The position numbers and the translations under genes are program-made. Below, piece after piece: positions 25,895 to 34,633 of a DNA stretch of 64,000 bases. The stretch covers positions 1 through 64,000 of the forward strand of contig CAIVPR010000053.1 in the NCBI GenBank assembly GCA_903907865.1, given 5' to 3'. The first letter of the stretch is position 1. Every line of letters starts with the position of its first letter. This DNA comes from an uncultured Acidobacteriia bacterium (GTDB taxonomy: Bacteria > Acidobacteriota > Terriglobia > Bryobacterales > Bryobacteraceae). The notes under the pieces were generated by a model. It was not told the DNA's origin, made no database searches, and saw only the letters and a list, made by a program, of their open reading frames with translations.

Positions 25895-27619
25895 GTGAAG
25901 CCCAAATTTTTGATTTCGTTGTTGATTGCGGTGCTGGCGTCAGCCCAGGAGCGCTCCCAGAGCGGGTTGGATTTCGAAGGTGCCCGCCCGATGCTGTCGC
26001 AGCCGGAGCGAACCTCGAAGGCGATGATCGCCTCGGCGCACGAACTGGCGACGGCGGCGGGCCTCGAAATCCTCAAAAAGGGTGGCAACGCTGTCGACGC
26101 CGCAGTCGCGGTCGGTTTCGCGCTCGGCGTGGTGCACCCGGAGGCCGGGAATCTCGGAGGCGGCGGCTATATGGTGGTCCGGATGGCGGACGGCCGCACG
26201 AAGGCCTTCGACTACAAGGAGACCATCCCGGCGGCAACCAAGCTCGAGGGTTTTCCTAACACCAACAAGCCCTACGTTGGATTCAAGACGGCGGGCGTTC
26301 CCGGCACCGTGGCGGGACTTGCCATGGCCCACAAGCGGTTTGGCAAGCTGCCGTGGGCGACGGTGCTGGAGCCCGCGCGATTGCTGGCCGAACGCGGATT
26401 CCCGGCCTCGCAACGCATGGAGATCGTGCTGAAGCTCCAAGCGCCGGTGATGAAGGATTTCCCGGAGGCTGCCAAGGTTTTCCTGCATGGGTCGGACCAG
26501 CCCCTCCGGCAAGGGGAACTGGTGAAGCTGCCGGATTTGGCGGCAACCATCCGGCGCATCCAGAAACAGGGCGCGCGCGAGTTCTACGAAGGCGAAACCG
26601 CTCGCCTTATCGCCGCCGACATGAAAGCGCAAGGCGGCTTCATGACGCTGGAGGACCTGAAGGGCTACCAACCGATTGAGGAAGACCCCATAACCGGCAC
26701 CTACCGGGGCAACAAGATCCTGACCATGCCGCCGAGCAGCTCAGGTGGCTTTGTTTTGTTGGAAATGCTCAACATGCTGGAACGGTTCCCGATGGAACTC
26801 GGGATGGAGGGCTCGTCGTCGTCGAAGCACCTGTTGGTGGAGGCGATGCGGCGCGGTTTCCGCGACCGGCTGCTCTATGCCGCCGACCCGAAGGTCGCCG
26901 CAGTGCCCCTCGACAAGCTCCTGAGCGCGGAGTATGCCGACCGCGAGGCGGCGTCGATCCGGGCCCACGACGGGATCACTCCGGCCAAGGACTTGCCGGG
27001 AATCGACGGCAGCATTCCCGTGCCTTCCCCTTGGGCCGAATCACCGCACACGACACACTTCAGCGTCGTAGACCCGGACGGGAATCTAGTGTCGAACACC
27101 TACACACTGGGAAGCTTCTACGGGTCGCAGGCGATGCCCAAAGGCACCGGGGTGCTCCTGGGAGACATGGTGGGGACGATTGCGCAGGGGGCGAAGTCCA
27201 CTGCCGGACGTCCCGCGCGGAATCCGTTGACGCCGGGCACGCGGCTGGTTTCAACCATGTCGCCCGCAATTCTGATCCATCCCGACGGCACGCCGTGGGT
27301 GGCGTTCGGGACACCGGGCGGGGTCACGATCCCGTCGACTCTGCTGCAGATCGTGGTGAATCTGGTGGACTACAAGATGCCGCTGCGGGACGCGATCGAG
27401 TACCCGCGCATCCACGACGCCTTTTCGCCGGACCGGATCGAGGCCGAGCCGGGCGCTCTGGTGCGCGACGTGGCCGACAAGCTGGTTGCCGAGGGGTATC
27501 TGATCGACAAGCGGTTGAGGTCGCAGGGGGACGTCCACGCCGTGGCGATCGAGGAGAAGACGGGGATGCGGCTGGGGTGGTCTGACGGACGGCGCGGTGG
27601 CCGGGCAGGAGGGTATTAG
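25895..27619 (+). CDS. ggt: Gamma-glutamyltransferase
   Basis: 574 residues; GTG start at 25895 and a short signal peptide (MKPKFLISLLIAVLASAQ). Self-cleaving Ntn-hydrolase: the N-terminal nucleophile after autoprocessing is Thr386 in SPHTTHFSVVD, followed by YTLGSFYGSQ. Large-subunit signatures AHELATAAGLEILKKGGNAVDAA-type text and GNLGGGGYM are present, and the oxyanion GTPGG is near the C-terminus. Periplasmic hydrolysis or transfer of gamma-glutamyl groups from glutathione. Ends about 40 bases from the convergent Gly-rich gene with a perfect hairpin between. Confidence 0.93.
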   Translation: MKPKFLISLLIAVLASAQERSQSGLDFEGARPMLSQPERTSKAMIASAHELATAAGLEILKKGGNAVDAAVAVGFALGVVHPEAGNLGGGGYMVVRMADGRTKAFDYKETIPAATKLEGFPNTNKPYVGFKTAGVPGTVAGLAMAHKRFGKLPWATVLEPARLLAERGFPASQRMEIVLKLQAPVMKDFPEAAKVFLHGSDQPLRQGELVKLPDLAATIRRIQKQGAREFYEGETARLIAADMKAQGGFMTLEDLKGYQPIEEDPITGTYRGNKILTMPPSSSGGFVLLEMLNMLERFPMELGMEGSSSSKHLLVEAMRRGFRDRLLYAADPKVAAVPLDKLLSAEYADREAASIRAHDGITPAKDLPGIDGSIPVPSPWAESPHTTHFSVVDPDGNLVSNTYTLGSFYGSQAMPKGTGVLLGDMVGTIAQGAKSTAGRPARNPLTPGTRLVSTMSPAILIHPDGTPWVAFGTPGGVTIPSTLLQIVVNLVDYKMPLRDAIEYPRIHDAFSPDRIEAEPGALVRDVADKLVAEGYLIDKRLRSQGDVHAVAIEEKTGMRLGWSDGRRGGRAGGY

Positions 27620-27624
27620 GGGCA

Positions 27625-27650
27625 GGGGGCAGCTGGTTCCAGCTGCCCCC
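27625..27650. terminator. Bidirectional hairpin between convergent genes
   Basis: GGGGGCAGCTGG (27625-27636) and CCAGCTGCCCCC (27639-27650) form a perfect 12-base inverted repeat in the 39-base gap between two convergent stops. There is no T-run on either side, so it would work as a roadblock or processing hairpin rather than a canonical intrinsic terminator. Confidence 0.65.
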
Positions 27651-27658
27651 CACTGGTG

Positions 27659-28612
27659 CTAGAGGCTCAGAGCGCCCTTGTAGGTCATTTCCTTGGGCTC
27701 GAACTTGGCCTTGATGGTCATGGGCCCGAACTTCATCTGGACGAGGACGTCCTTGTCCTTGGCGTCGAGCGGGAAGTCCTTCTTCGGGAAACCGAAGATC
27801 AACGACTGCTTGTCTGCGGTCTGCAGGACCATGTCGGGAACCGCGGGGTCATGCCCCTTCGCGGTCAAGGACACGGACTGCAGCAAGCGGGCCACCATGG
27901 CCTTTTGACGTACTGCCGGATCCTCAGGGGGCGCTTCCGGAGCGGGTGCGCCTTCGCGACCGGCACCTTCTCGGCCAGCACCTTCTCGACCACCGCCATC
28001 CCTACCACCGCCATCCCTACCGCCCCGGCCTCCACGACCGCGCCCACCACCGGCAAGCGCCATCATCAACAGTTGCTGGGGCAGGCCGGTCACGCTCAAA
28101 GCATAGTGGTCGGCCATCTCCGGGGGAAACTTGTCCTTCTTGATGTCGGTCAGGGGGCCGGCACTTTCCCAACGAACGACGACTTCGGGACCCAACTGGG
28201 CAAATTCGCCGCCACCGCCTTCTCCACCGCCACCGCCACGACCACCGCCGCGGCCTCCGCCACCACCGCCGCCGCCAATCCCGTTGCTCTCGGCTCCGGC
28301 AATGCCGTTTCCAGCCAAGCCGCCATTGCCCCCGCGACCGCCGCCGCGTCCGCCACCGCCGCCTTCACCACCGCCGCGGCCACCGCCACCGCCGGTCATT
28401 TCGCCGCGGACCTTCTTGGCCCAAGGCGACTTCGTCTTCAGGGCCTCTTTTTCCGCGTCGGTCCATTCACCGGCTGGTTTCTTGTTCCAAAAGTCGGAGG
28501 CCGCGAAGGCCATGGGCGCGGAGGCGTAGAACCATCCGGCCCCGGCGGCGAGGCCGAGTAGGCGTCGCCGACTGGTCGACGCCGCAGTGTTTGCGATAGG
28601 CATAAATCCCAT
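27659..28612 (-). CDS. Exported Gly-rich low-complexity protein with GWxTD-like motif
   Basis: 317 residues. Twin-arginine-like leader (STSRRRLLGLAAGAGWFYAS), then DFWNKKPAGEWTDAEKEALKTKSPWAKKV, which resembles the GWxTD-type segment seen in Acidobacteria. Two Gly/Arg-rich tracts (about residues 73-135 and 187-222, the latter made of GGR/DGGGR/EGAGR units) flank a short structured segment. The C-terminal ~75 residues (SLTAKGHDPAVPDMVLQTADKQ ...) are ordinary globular sequence. On DNA the tracts are simple CCN repeats but remain in frame, so it is coding. Function unknown. Confidence 0.72.
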   Translation of the reverse strand: MGFMPIANTAASTSRRRLLGLAAGAGWFYASAPMAFAASDFWNKKPAGEWTDAEKEALKTKSPWAKKVRGEMTGGGGGRGGGEGGGGGRGGGRGGNGGLAGNGIAGAESNGIGGGGGGGGRGGGRGGGGGEGGGGEFAQLGPEVVVRWESAGPLTDIKKDKFPPEMADHYALSVTGLPQQLLMMALAGGGRGRGGRGGRDGGGRDGGGREGAGREGAGREGAPAPEAPPEDPAVRQKAMVARLLQSVSLTAKGHDPAVPDMVLQTADKQSLIFGFPKKDFPLDAKDKDVLVQMKFGPMTIKAKFEPKEMTYKGALSL

Positions 28613-28759
28613 TAGAACGCCGTAGACCGGGCGGTGTCTTGGAATCGGGCCGGGTATGACAATGTCTTACAAAAGCGACCGCGCCGCCGGACGCGGCAGC
28701 GATGGAATAGGAACCACCCCTCCTTGCCGCGGTCTGCGGCGAGGTCGGGCGCGACTTGT

Positions 28760-29551
28760 TTAGTTGGCGACAGGGAGCCGGTCGACAGTATCGAGAACGA
28801 GGACGTCCACCGAGGCCTTCTCGGCGTTAAAGCGCAGCCCCAACTGATCCTGGATGAGACCTGTCAGCGAGGGACCGTCGTCACTGCCCCGCAGCATTCC
28901 TTCGAAGGCGTGCTTCATTCCGATCATGTCGTCGGCCACCTTCAGTTCGAAGTCATACCGGCCTTCGAGTCCAGTCTTGTCCTGAATGGGCCTGTCAATC
29001 CGAAACGGAACGCCGGCGAGCGTGGCGATCAGATCTTGAATCGTGTAGTTGCGGAATCGGATGGAGCCGCCGTCGAACTGCATAGACTTGTCGCCAGGCT
29101 CGGACGCCACCCGCAGCTTCTGGCCTCGCTTGCCAATCTCCAAAGAGTACACCGCGATTTCCTTGTTTTTGTGGTGCAAGGTGACATGGAAACGTTCGGC
29201 GAGGAGCGTTTGCAGCATGAGCCGCAACTGGTCCGGCTTCACCGGACCCACGGATTTCCCAGCTATGTCGAAGCGCGCAGTGTCCAGCCATGCAGGGCCC
29301 TCGATCTGGTGGGAATAGACGTTGTATGCGGTCTTGATACAGGTCGTCAGGGTGACGTTGGTCATGGTGACGCCGCCGGGCTCCAGGACAATCCTGTCCG
29401 TCGCCGGCTTGTTGTTGACCTCGCCGTTGCCGCTGTTGATCTTGATGGACGCGACGTCGAAGGAGACGGCGGCGAAGGCCGGCGCGAACGGGAATGCGAA
29501 GAGAAGCACGGCAGCAGAGCGGATCATGCCCCTATTGCCGCCGGACGCCAT
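28760..29551 (-). CDS. TIGR03435 (Soli_cterm) family secreted protein
   Basis: 263 residues from the ATG at 29551 (29527 is an alternative). Signal peptide ending FAPAFAA, then FDVASIKIN, the near-invariant FEVASIK-type opening of TIGR03435 proteins, LRLMLQTLLAERFHVTLH, LEIGKRGQKL and a C-terminal GLRFNAEKASVDVLVLDTVDR. The family is massively expanded in Solibacter/Bryobacter and carries the genus-level diagnosis of the window; its function is not established. Follows larE by 19 bases, likely one transcript. Confidence 0.9.
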   Translation of the reverse strand: MASGGNRGMIRSAAVLLFAFPFAPAFAAVSFDVASIKINSGNGEVNNKPATDRIVLEPGGVTMTNVTLTTCIKTAYNVYSHQIEGPAWLDTARFDIAGKSVGPVKPDQLRLMLQTLLAERFHVTLHHKNKEIAVYSLEIGKRGQKLRVASEPGDKSMQFDGGSIRFRNYTIQDLIATLAGVPFRIDRPIQDKTGLEGRYDFELKVADDMIGMKHAFEGMLRGSDDGPSLTGLIQDQLGLRFNAEKASVDVLVLDTVDRLPVAN

Positions 29552-29570
29552 TGAAGGTTCCAAACAATTC

Positions 29571-30416
29571 CTACGCCCGGGTCGACAGAACCTCGTTCAA
29601 CGACCCCTGCCGGTAGCCTTCCAGGTCCAGCGTGACGTATTTATACCCCAAGCCCTTGAAGATGGAGGTAAAGCGGGCAGCCATCGACGGGTCGAGCGCC
29701 TTCGGCAACTCTTCGCGGGCGATCTCGATGCGCACTAGCTCGCCATGGAAGCGCGTCCGGAATTGGCGGAAGCCGAGGGCCTTGATTTCCTCCTCGCCGA
29801 CCTCCACGGTCTTGATGTTTTGGATGGTGACGGGCGTCCCGTAGGGTATGCGGGAGCTGAGGCAAGCGGCTGCGGGACGGTCCCACGTCGGGAGTCCGGC
29901 CAGCCGGGAGAGCTCGCGGATCTCGGGTTTCGTCAGTCCCGCCTCCACGAGCGGAGCCTTGACGTGGTGCAACTGGGCGGCGCGCTGGCCAGGGCGGTAG
30001 TCGCCAAGGTCGTCCTTGTTGACGCCGTAGACGATGTTGGAATAACCGCGCTCTTCCGACATGCGTTCGAGGACCGCGAACAGTTCGTCCTTGCAGTGGA
30101 AGCAGCGGTCGGGGCCGTTCTTGACGTAGTCGGGATTCTCGAACTCGCGGGTTTCGACGTACTCGTGGCGGATGCCGTACTTGTGGACGAAATCCTCGGC
30201 GTCGCGCTTGTGCGAGGCCGGGATCGAGGCGGAGTCGGCAGTGACAGCCAGCGCATTGTCGCCCAGTTCGCGCCATGCCATCCAAGCGAGATAGGCCGAG
30301 TCGGTGCCGCCGGAGTAGGCCACCACAACCTGCCCCATGTCGCGGAGCAGGGCCGCGAGGGTCTCCTCCTTGGCCTGAAGTCCCGACTGCGTGCTCAATT
30401 CAACCAATACCGGCAT
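29571..30416 (-). CDS. larE: LarE-like ATP-dependent sulfur transferase
   Basis: 281 residues. PP-loop SGGTDS (35-40) for adenylation, EYVETREFENPDYVKNGPDRC-type region, and PAAACLSSRIPYG with Cys185 at the position of the sacrificial cysteine of LarE. A second pair, Cys105 and Cys108 (RCFHCK), makes three cysteines in all, which could permit an iron-sulfur-linked variant. LarE donates sulfur to the pyridinium cofactor of nickel-pincer enzymes such as lactate racemase, but larA, larB and larC are not in the window. The ribosome site AAAGGA touches the ATG at 30416; TTG at 30407 would be better spaced. Confidence 0.9.
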   Translation of the reverse strand: MPVLVELSTQSGLQAKEETLAALLRDMGQVVVAYSGGTDSAYLAWMAWRELGDNALAVTADSASIPASHKRDAEDFVHKYGIRHEYVETREFENPDYVKNGPDRCFHCKDELFAVLERMSEERGYSNIVYGVNKDDLGDYRPGQRAAQLHHVKAPLVEAGLTKPEIRELSRLAGLPTWDRPAAACLSSRIPYGTPVTIQNIKTVEVGEEEIKALGFRQFRTRFHGELVRIEIAREELPKALDPSMAARFTSIFKGLGYKYVTLDLEGYRQGSLNEVLSTRA

Positions 30417-30470
30417 TCCTTTATGATACCGTCGGGCGCGCTGGTTGGCATTTACATTGGAGGCGCAAGC

Positions 30471-31841
30471 GTGGCCATACGCGAAACTGGGATGATGCGT
30501 GCCATCCTGCACTCCGCCGCCGAGCGTGCCTCCCGCTATCTGGACGAGATCCAGGAAAGGCGCGTCTCGCCTTCCGCAGAGGCGGTCGTCGCGTTGGACG
30601 CGCTAGTCGAGCCGATGCCGCAGCATTCGTCCGACGCCGAATCCGTCCTCCGCCAGTTGGACGAACTGGGCTCGCCCGCGACGATGGGAATCTCAGGACC
30701 GCGTTTCTTCGGGTTTGTGATTGGCGGCTCGGTGCCCGCTGCGCTGGCGGCCAACTGGTTAGCCGGGGCGTGGGACCAAAACGCGGGACTCTTTGCGGCG
30801 ACTCCGATTTCGGCGATGCTGGAGGAAATCTCGACGACCTGGCTGCTCGACGTGTTGAAGCTGCCTGCCGGATGCGCGAGCGCCTTCGTCACCGGGGCGA
30901 CGGTCGCGAACTTCACGGCACTCGCGGCCGCGAGACACGCGGTCCTCGCCCGGGCCGGGTGGGATGTCGAGGCGCAGGGCTTGTTCGGCGCGCCGGCAAT
31001 CCAAGTCGTTGTCAGCGACGAGGCCCATCCTTCGGTCATCAAGTCATTGGGCATGCTCGGGTTGGGCCGCGAACGGGTCCAGCGCGTGCCAACCGACGAG
31101 CACGGCAGGATGATTGCCGAAAAGATGCCTGACCTGTCGGGTCCTGCGATTGTGTGCCTTCAGGCAGGCAACGTAAACACGGGGGCGTTCGATCCCGCCG
31201 TCGAAATCTGCCGCCGTGCGAAGGACGCAGGAGCGTGGGTCCATGTCGACGGCGCATTCGGGATTTGGGCCGCCGCGAGCCCGGAACTGGCGCACTTGGT
31301 GGAAGGCGTCGATCAGGCCGATTCCTGGGCCACCGACGCGCACAAGTGGCTGAACGTGCCTTACGATTCCGGCTTGGCGTTCGTACGAGACCCCTTGGAC
31401 CTTCGCGGCGCGATGTCGTTGACTGCGCCGTACCTGCCTCAGGGGGCGCGTCGGGAACCTTTGATGTATGTGCCGGAGCTCTCTCGCCGGGCCCGAGGCG
31501 TGGAGGTTTGGGCGGCACTGAAGTCGCTGGGACGCGAGGGCTTGGCCGAACTGATATCGCGCAACTGCCGCTGCGCCCGGCGATTTTCCGACGGGCTGCG
31601 GGCGGCGGGGTACGAAGTGCTGAACGATGTCGTGTTGAACCAGGTCCTGGTGAGCTTCGGGGACGCGGATCGGAACCGCGCCGTCATCGCGGCGATTCAG
31701 GAAGACGGCACCTGCTGGGCTGGCCCGACGTTGTGGCAAGGCCGGACGGCGATGCGGATCAGCGTGTCGTCCTGGGCGACCACGGAGGCCGATGTGGACC
31801 GGAGTCTGACGGCGATGTTGCGGTGCGCGGGAGCGGCGTAG
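30471..31841 (+). CDS. PLP-dependent amino-acid decarboxylase (group II)
   Basis: 456 residues. The GTG at 30471 is chosen because GGAGG stands seven bases before it; ATG 30423 has no such site. The fold-type I domain has FFGFVIGGSVPAALAANWLA, FVTGATVANFTALAAAR, VDGAFGIWAA and TDAHKWLNVPYD with the PLP lysine Lys292. The family contains aromatic-L-amino-acid, glutamate and related decarboxylases; substrate cannot be read from the sequence. Some members act as aldolase-like or aminotransferase-like enzymes. Divergent from larE. Confidence 0.87.
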   Translation: MAIRETGMMRAILHSAAERASRYLDEIQERRVSPSAEAVVALDALVEPMPQHSSDAESVLRQLDELGSPATMGISGPRFFGFVIGGSVPAALAANWLAGAWDQNAGLFAATPISAMLEEISTTWLLDVLKLPAGCASAFVTGATVANFTALAAARHAVLARAGWDVEAQGLFGAPAIQVVVSDEAHPSVIKSLGMLGLGRERVQRVPTDEHGRMIAEKMPDLSGPAIVCLQAGNVNTGAFDPAVEICRRAKDAGAWVHVDGAFGIWAAASPELAHLVEGVDQADSWATDAHKWLNVPYDSGLAFVRDPLDLRGAMSLTAPYLPQGARREPLMYVPELSRRARGVEVWAALKSLGREGLAELISRNCRCARRFSDGLRAAGYEVLNDVVLNQVLVSFGDADRNRAVIAAIQEDGTCWAGPTLWQGRTAMRISVSSWATTEADVDRSLTAMLRCAGAA

Positions 31842-31925
31842 GCGGGGCTATGGACCAAGGCTCGACGGCCTTTGCCCGTGCCGTCAACTGTCCGGCGTGG
31901 GCGATACAATGGAATCGGTCCACAA

Positions 31926-32363
31926 ATGCCAGCCCTAGCCTTGGACACCCTTTACGAGACCGACCTCGCCGAATGGGCCGACACCCAGGCTGCGGCGCTG
32001 GAGCAGCATGACATTAGCAGTCTCGATTGGGAGAACTTGGCCGAGGAGATCCGAGCTTTGAGCCGCAGCGACAAACGCGCCATCGAATCCCACCTGAAAA
32101 ACATCCTGCTACACCTTATCAAGTGGGAACTCCAGCCGCAACTGCGCTCCATTTCATGGCGACTTTCCATCCGCAATTCCCGTGAGGCAATACGAAAGCT
32201 CGTTGCCGAATCCCCAAGTCTCCGCTCACACCCGGCCCAAGTCCACGCCGAAGCCTTGGCGGACGCTTACGCTGATGCCTTGATCGAGACAGGTCTGCCC
32301 GACCCGCAACCTTTCACTCCGTTCACCATCGCCCAAGTGCTTGACCAGGAATTCATGCCGTAA
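31926..32363 (+). CDS. DUF29 family protein
   Basis: 145 residues with the DUF29 pattern LYETDLAEWADTQAAALEQHDISSLDWENLAEEI, SDKRAIESHLKNILLHLIKW and SWRLSIRNSREAI. Helical, cytoplasmic, common in cyanobacteria and Acidobacteria; function unknown. It sits just left of the duplicated 3' end described at 32406. Confidence 0.85.
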   Translation: MPALALDTLYETDLAEWADTQAAALEQHDISSLDWENLAEEIRALSRSDKRAIESHLKNILLHLIKWELQPQLRSISWRLSIRNSREAIRKLVAESPSLRSHPAQVHAEALADAYADALIETGLPDPQPFTPFTIAQVLDQEFMP

Positions 32364-32405
32364 GGCAGGGCGACGTGGGCGAAAACGGGGTGTGGACGCG
32401 GCTAC

Positions 32406-32459
32406 GCGATCAGCTGTTTCGCCAACTCCCCGTGCACGTCCGTCAGCCGGAACGGCCGA
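32406..32459. repeat. Direct repeat A1 (duplicate of DUF1501 gene 3' end)
   Basis: 54 bases identical at 53 positions to 33200-33253; the one difference is G/A. On the minus strand it encodes [18 protein letters not shown] followed directly by TAG. It lies 24 bases beyond the stop of the cassette gene and is not joined to any recognisable DUF1501 sequence upstream. Confidence 0.95.
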
Positions 32460-32483
32460 ACTCTCCCGGCGAACCCACACAAA

Positions 32484-33128
32484 TCAAAAGTCTTCGGCGC
32501 GCATCGTAAGCCGGACGGTGCCGTTCTGGCCCGGATTGATGGTGAGCGTCGCAACTTGACCCGTGGCGGGGTCGATGAAGCGTTTGACAACCGGATCGGT
32601 TAGGACCAGAAGAAACTCGCGCGTCACCGGATCGGGTCCGATCTCTGCGATGTTGATCGGTATGTTGTTGGTGCTTCCGATGGTGATCACTTCGTCGTCA
32701 CCGGCACCTTTGATCCCGCCCTTGATGGCATCCACTCCGAATGCCGAGACGGCACCGAGGACGCCGGTCAGCCCCCCTGTCGCGACCCCGATCCCCGCAC
32801 CCAGGATGGTCGCAAACAACCCAAGAAGGAACTTCGCCACGTCGCTTGTTTGCTGCCGATTAACGACGGTGAGGTTCAACAAGGTGGAGTCCTGGACCTC
32901 CTCCTTGAACAGGCCATTGCTCGAAAAGCCTCCGAGGGACAGGTCGTTGTCGCCCGACACCAAGTCTGCGACCGTCAGCGCTGACGTCACGGTGGGGGCA
33001 CCAGAACGAGGATAGATCAACGTCGCCATCACGGCGTGCTTGATCGACTCGTCATGCACGTTTGGGGGTTCACCGGTCAGATTGAGGGTAATGCTGTCAA
33101 TGGAAACGAATAAAAGTTTTCTCTGCAT
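32484..33128 (-). CDS. Hypothetical protein with central hydrophobic segment (cassette A)
   Basis: 214 residues; the ATG at 33128 has a strong AAAGGAG seven bases upstream. Soluble N-terminal half (SIDSITLNLTGEPPNVHDES, LTVADLVSGDNDL), a Gly/Ala-rich hydrophobic stretch at about 99-135 (FLLGLFATILGAGIGVATGG, LTGVLGAVSAFG), and a beta-rich C-terminal half ending TVRLTMRAEDF. No family recognised. Gly-Ala hydrophobic stretches of this kind occur in membrane-inserting effectors and phage proteins, but that is only a resemblance. It is the sole gene between the 54-base direct repeats. Confidence 0.7.
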   Translation of the reverse strand: MQRKLLFVSIDSITLNLTGEPPNVHDESIKHAVMATLIYPRSGAPTVTSALTVADLVSGDNDLSLGGFSSNGLFKEEVQDSTLLNLTVVNRQQTSDVAKFLLGLFATILGAGIGVATGGLTGVLGAVSAFGVDAIKGGIKGAGDDEVITIGSTNNIPINIAEIGPDPVTREFLLVLTDPVVKRFIDPATGQVATLTINPGQNGTVRLTMRAEDF

Positions 33129-33195
33129 TCGAATTCTCCTTTGAACTGGACTGAGCTTCTGCCATGTTAGCTAATCGCCAGCTTGAATGCAAGGT

Positions 33196-34599
33196 TCAAG
33201 CGATCAGCTGTTTCGCCAACTCCCCGTGCACGTCCGTCAACCGGAACGGCCGACCTTGGAACTTGAAAGTCAGTTTCGTGTGGTCGAAGCCCAGCAAGTG
33301 CAGCATCGTCGCGTGCAAGTCATGCACGTGGACCTTGTCCTTCACCACGTTGAACCCGAGGTCGTCGGTCTCGCCGATCACCGCCCCGCGCTTGATCCCG
33401 CCGCCCGCCATCCACATCGTGAAAGCGTTCGGATGGTGGTCGCGGCCGTCGTCGCCACCCTGCACCATCGGCGTCCGACCGAATTCCCCGCCCCAAACGA
33501 CCAGCGTGCTGTCCAGCAACCCGCGCTGCTTCAGGTCCTTAATCAGTGCCGCCGCCGCGCGGTCGGTATCCTGGCAGTTCTTCGTGATGTCCTTCACCAG
33601 CGCCGAGTGCTGGTCCCACGCCTCGTGGTAGAGCTGGACGAAACGCACTCCCTTCTCCACCAAACGGCGCGCGTAGAGGCAGTTGTTGGCGAACGAAGGC
33701 TTGCCCGGCTCGGCCCCGTACATCTCGAGCGTTTCCTTCGACTCCTTGCTCAGATCCATCAGTTCCGGCGCGCTGGCCTGCATCCGGAAAGCCATCTCGT
33801 AGGAATTGATGCGGGTGGAGATTTCGGGGTCGCCCGACACGCCCAAGTGCATCTCGTTCAACTTCTTGATCGAATCGAGGGAGTCGCGCTGCACCTGGTC
33901 GTCGGCACCGGCGGGGTTGGAGAGATACAGCACCGGGTCTCCCGACGAACGGAACTGGACGCCTTGGTACACCGACGGCAGGAAGCCGCTGCCCCAGCAC
34001 GAACTGCCGCCGCTCGGGCCTTTCTTGCCCGAACTGAACACCACGAACGCCGGGAGGTTGCGCGATTCGCTGCCCAACCCGTACGTCACCCACGCCCCCA
34101 TCGACGGCCGTCCAAACAGCATCGACCCCGTGTTCATCAGCAACTGCCCGGGCGCGTGGTTGAAGGCGTCGGTCACCATCGACTTCACGATGGTGATGTC
34201 GTCCACAATCTCCGCAAGGTGTGGCACCAGGTTGGTAAGTTCCGCGCCCGCCTGGCCGTACTTCTTGAACTCGAACTTCGGCCCTAGCAGCTTGGAATTG
34301 GGATTGATGAAGGCCGACCGGTAGCCTTTCAGCAACTCCGGCGGCGGCAGCGTGCCGTCGAACTTCTTGAGTTGCGGCTTGTTGTCGAATAGCTCCAAGT
34401 GGCTGGGCGCGCCCGCCATGAACAGGAAAATGACGTTCTTTGCCTTGGGCGCGAACTGCGGGGGCTTGGGGGCCAGCGGGTCGGACGACACGGCCGCCTG
34501 CGCGGAATCCTCCATGAGGCTGCGCAGCGCGACCGCGCCCAGCCCGACTCCGCATTGCTCGAAGAACCAACGACGTGAAATTTGGGTACCGATGTTCAT
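33196..34599 (-). CDS. DUF1501 family exported protein
   Basis: 467 residues with a twin-arginine-like leader ([21 protein letters not shown]). The sulfatase-like alkaline-phosphatase fold is seen in [58 protein letters not shown] and [16 protein letters not shown]1501 genes normally follow a DUF1549/DUF1553 cytochrome gene in Planctomycetes and Acidobacteria. Here that partner (37140-40160) is on the same strand but separated by 2.5 kb of inserted material. A duplicate of the partner's 3' end lies three bases before this ATG (TAGGCCATG). Function of the pair is unknown, probably periplasmic polymer breakdown. Confidence 0.9.
   Translation of the reverse strand: MNIGTQISRRWFFEQCGVGLGAVALRSLMEDSAQAAVSSDPLAPKPPQFAPKAKNVIFLFMAGAPSHLELFDNKPQLKKFDGTLPPPELLKGYRSAFINPNSKLLGPKFEFKKYGQAGAELTNLVPHLAEIVDDITIVKSMVTDAFNHAPGQLLMNTGSMLFGRPSMGAWVTYGLGSESRNLPAFVVFSSGKKGPSGGSSCWGSGFLPSVYQGVQFRSSGDPVLYLSNPAGADDQVQRDSLDSIKKLNEMHLGVSGDPEISTRINSYEMAFRMQASAPELMDLSKESKETLEMYGAEPGKPSFANNCLYARRLVEKGVRFVQLYHEAWDQHSALVKDITKNCQDTDRAAAALIKDLKQRGLLDSTLVVWGGEFGRTPMVQGGDDGRDHHPNAFTMWMAGGGIKRGAVIGETDDLGFNVVKDKVHVHDLHATMLHLLGFDHTKLTFKFQGRPFRLTDVHGELAKQLIA
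33200..33253. repeat. Direct repeat A2 (within intact DUF1501 gene 3' end)
   Basis: Partner of 32406-32459. Just left of it, CTTGAA (33182-33187) and TTCAAG (33195-33200) form an inverted repeat that abuts the junction. The TGA stop of the present DUF1501 gene lies outside the repeat, i.e. in cassette sequence, whereas copy A1 keeps a TAG. Confidence 0.95.
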
Positions 34600-34601
34600 G
34601 G

Positions 34602-34633
34602 CCTAATCCTTGGTGATCGTTTCGTCGAGATTC
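34602..34633. repeat. Direct repeat B1 (duplicate of DUF1553 gene 3' end)
   Basis: 32 bases matching 37139-37170 at 31 positions. On the minus strand it encodes NLDETITKD then TAG, three bases before the DUF1501 ATG, i.e. what the original operon junction should look like. Confidence 0.93.

Larger units (their letters stand above)
32406..33253. mobile_element. Candidate cassette A with 54-bp direct repeats
   Basis: Between two copies of the 3' end of the DUF1501 gene (32406-32459 and 33200-33253) lies a 740-base segment with a single gene. The right copy belongs to the intact gene; the left copy is a free-standing duplicate ending in its own TAG stop. The pattern is what insertion at a gene 3' end with duplication of that end would leave. 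No integrase or transposase is inside. Mobility is inference. Confidence 0.5.

Noticed and set aside
27940-28400. Tandem-repeat or CRISPR-like array
   Set aside because: The periodic CCN text is the coding strand complement of Gly/Arg-rich tracts in one intact frame; units are 3-15 bases with no spacer structure.
32406-33253. Template/variable repeat pair of a diversity-generating retroelement
   Set aside because: A repeat pair at a gene 3' end fits the outline, but the only difference is not adenine-specific on the coding strand, the repeat is short and no reverse transcriptase is present.
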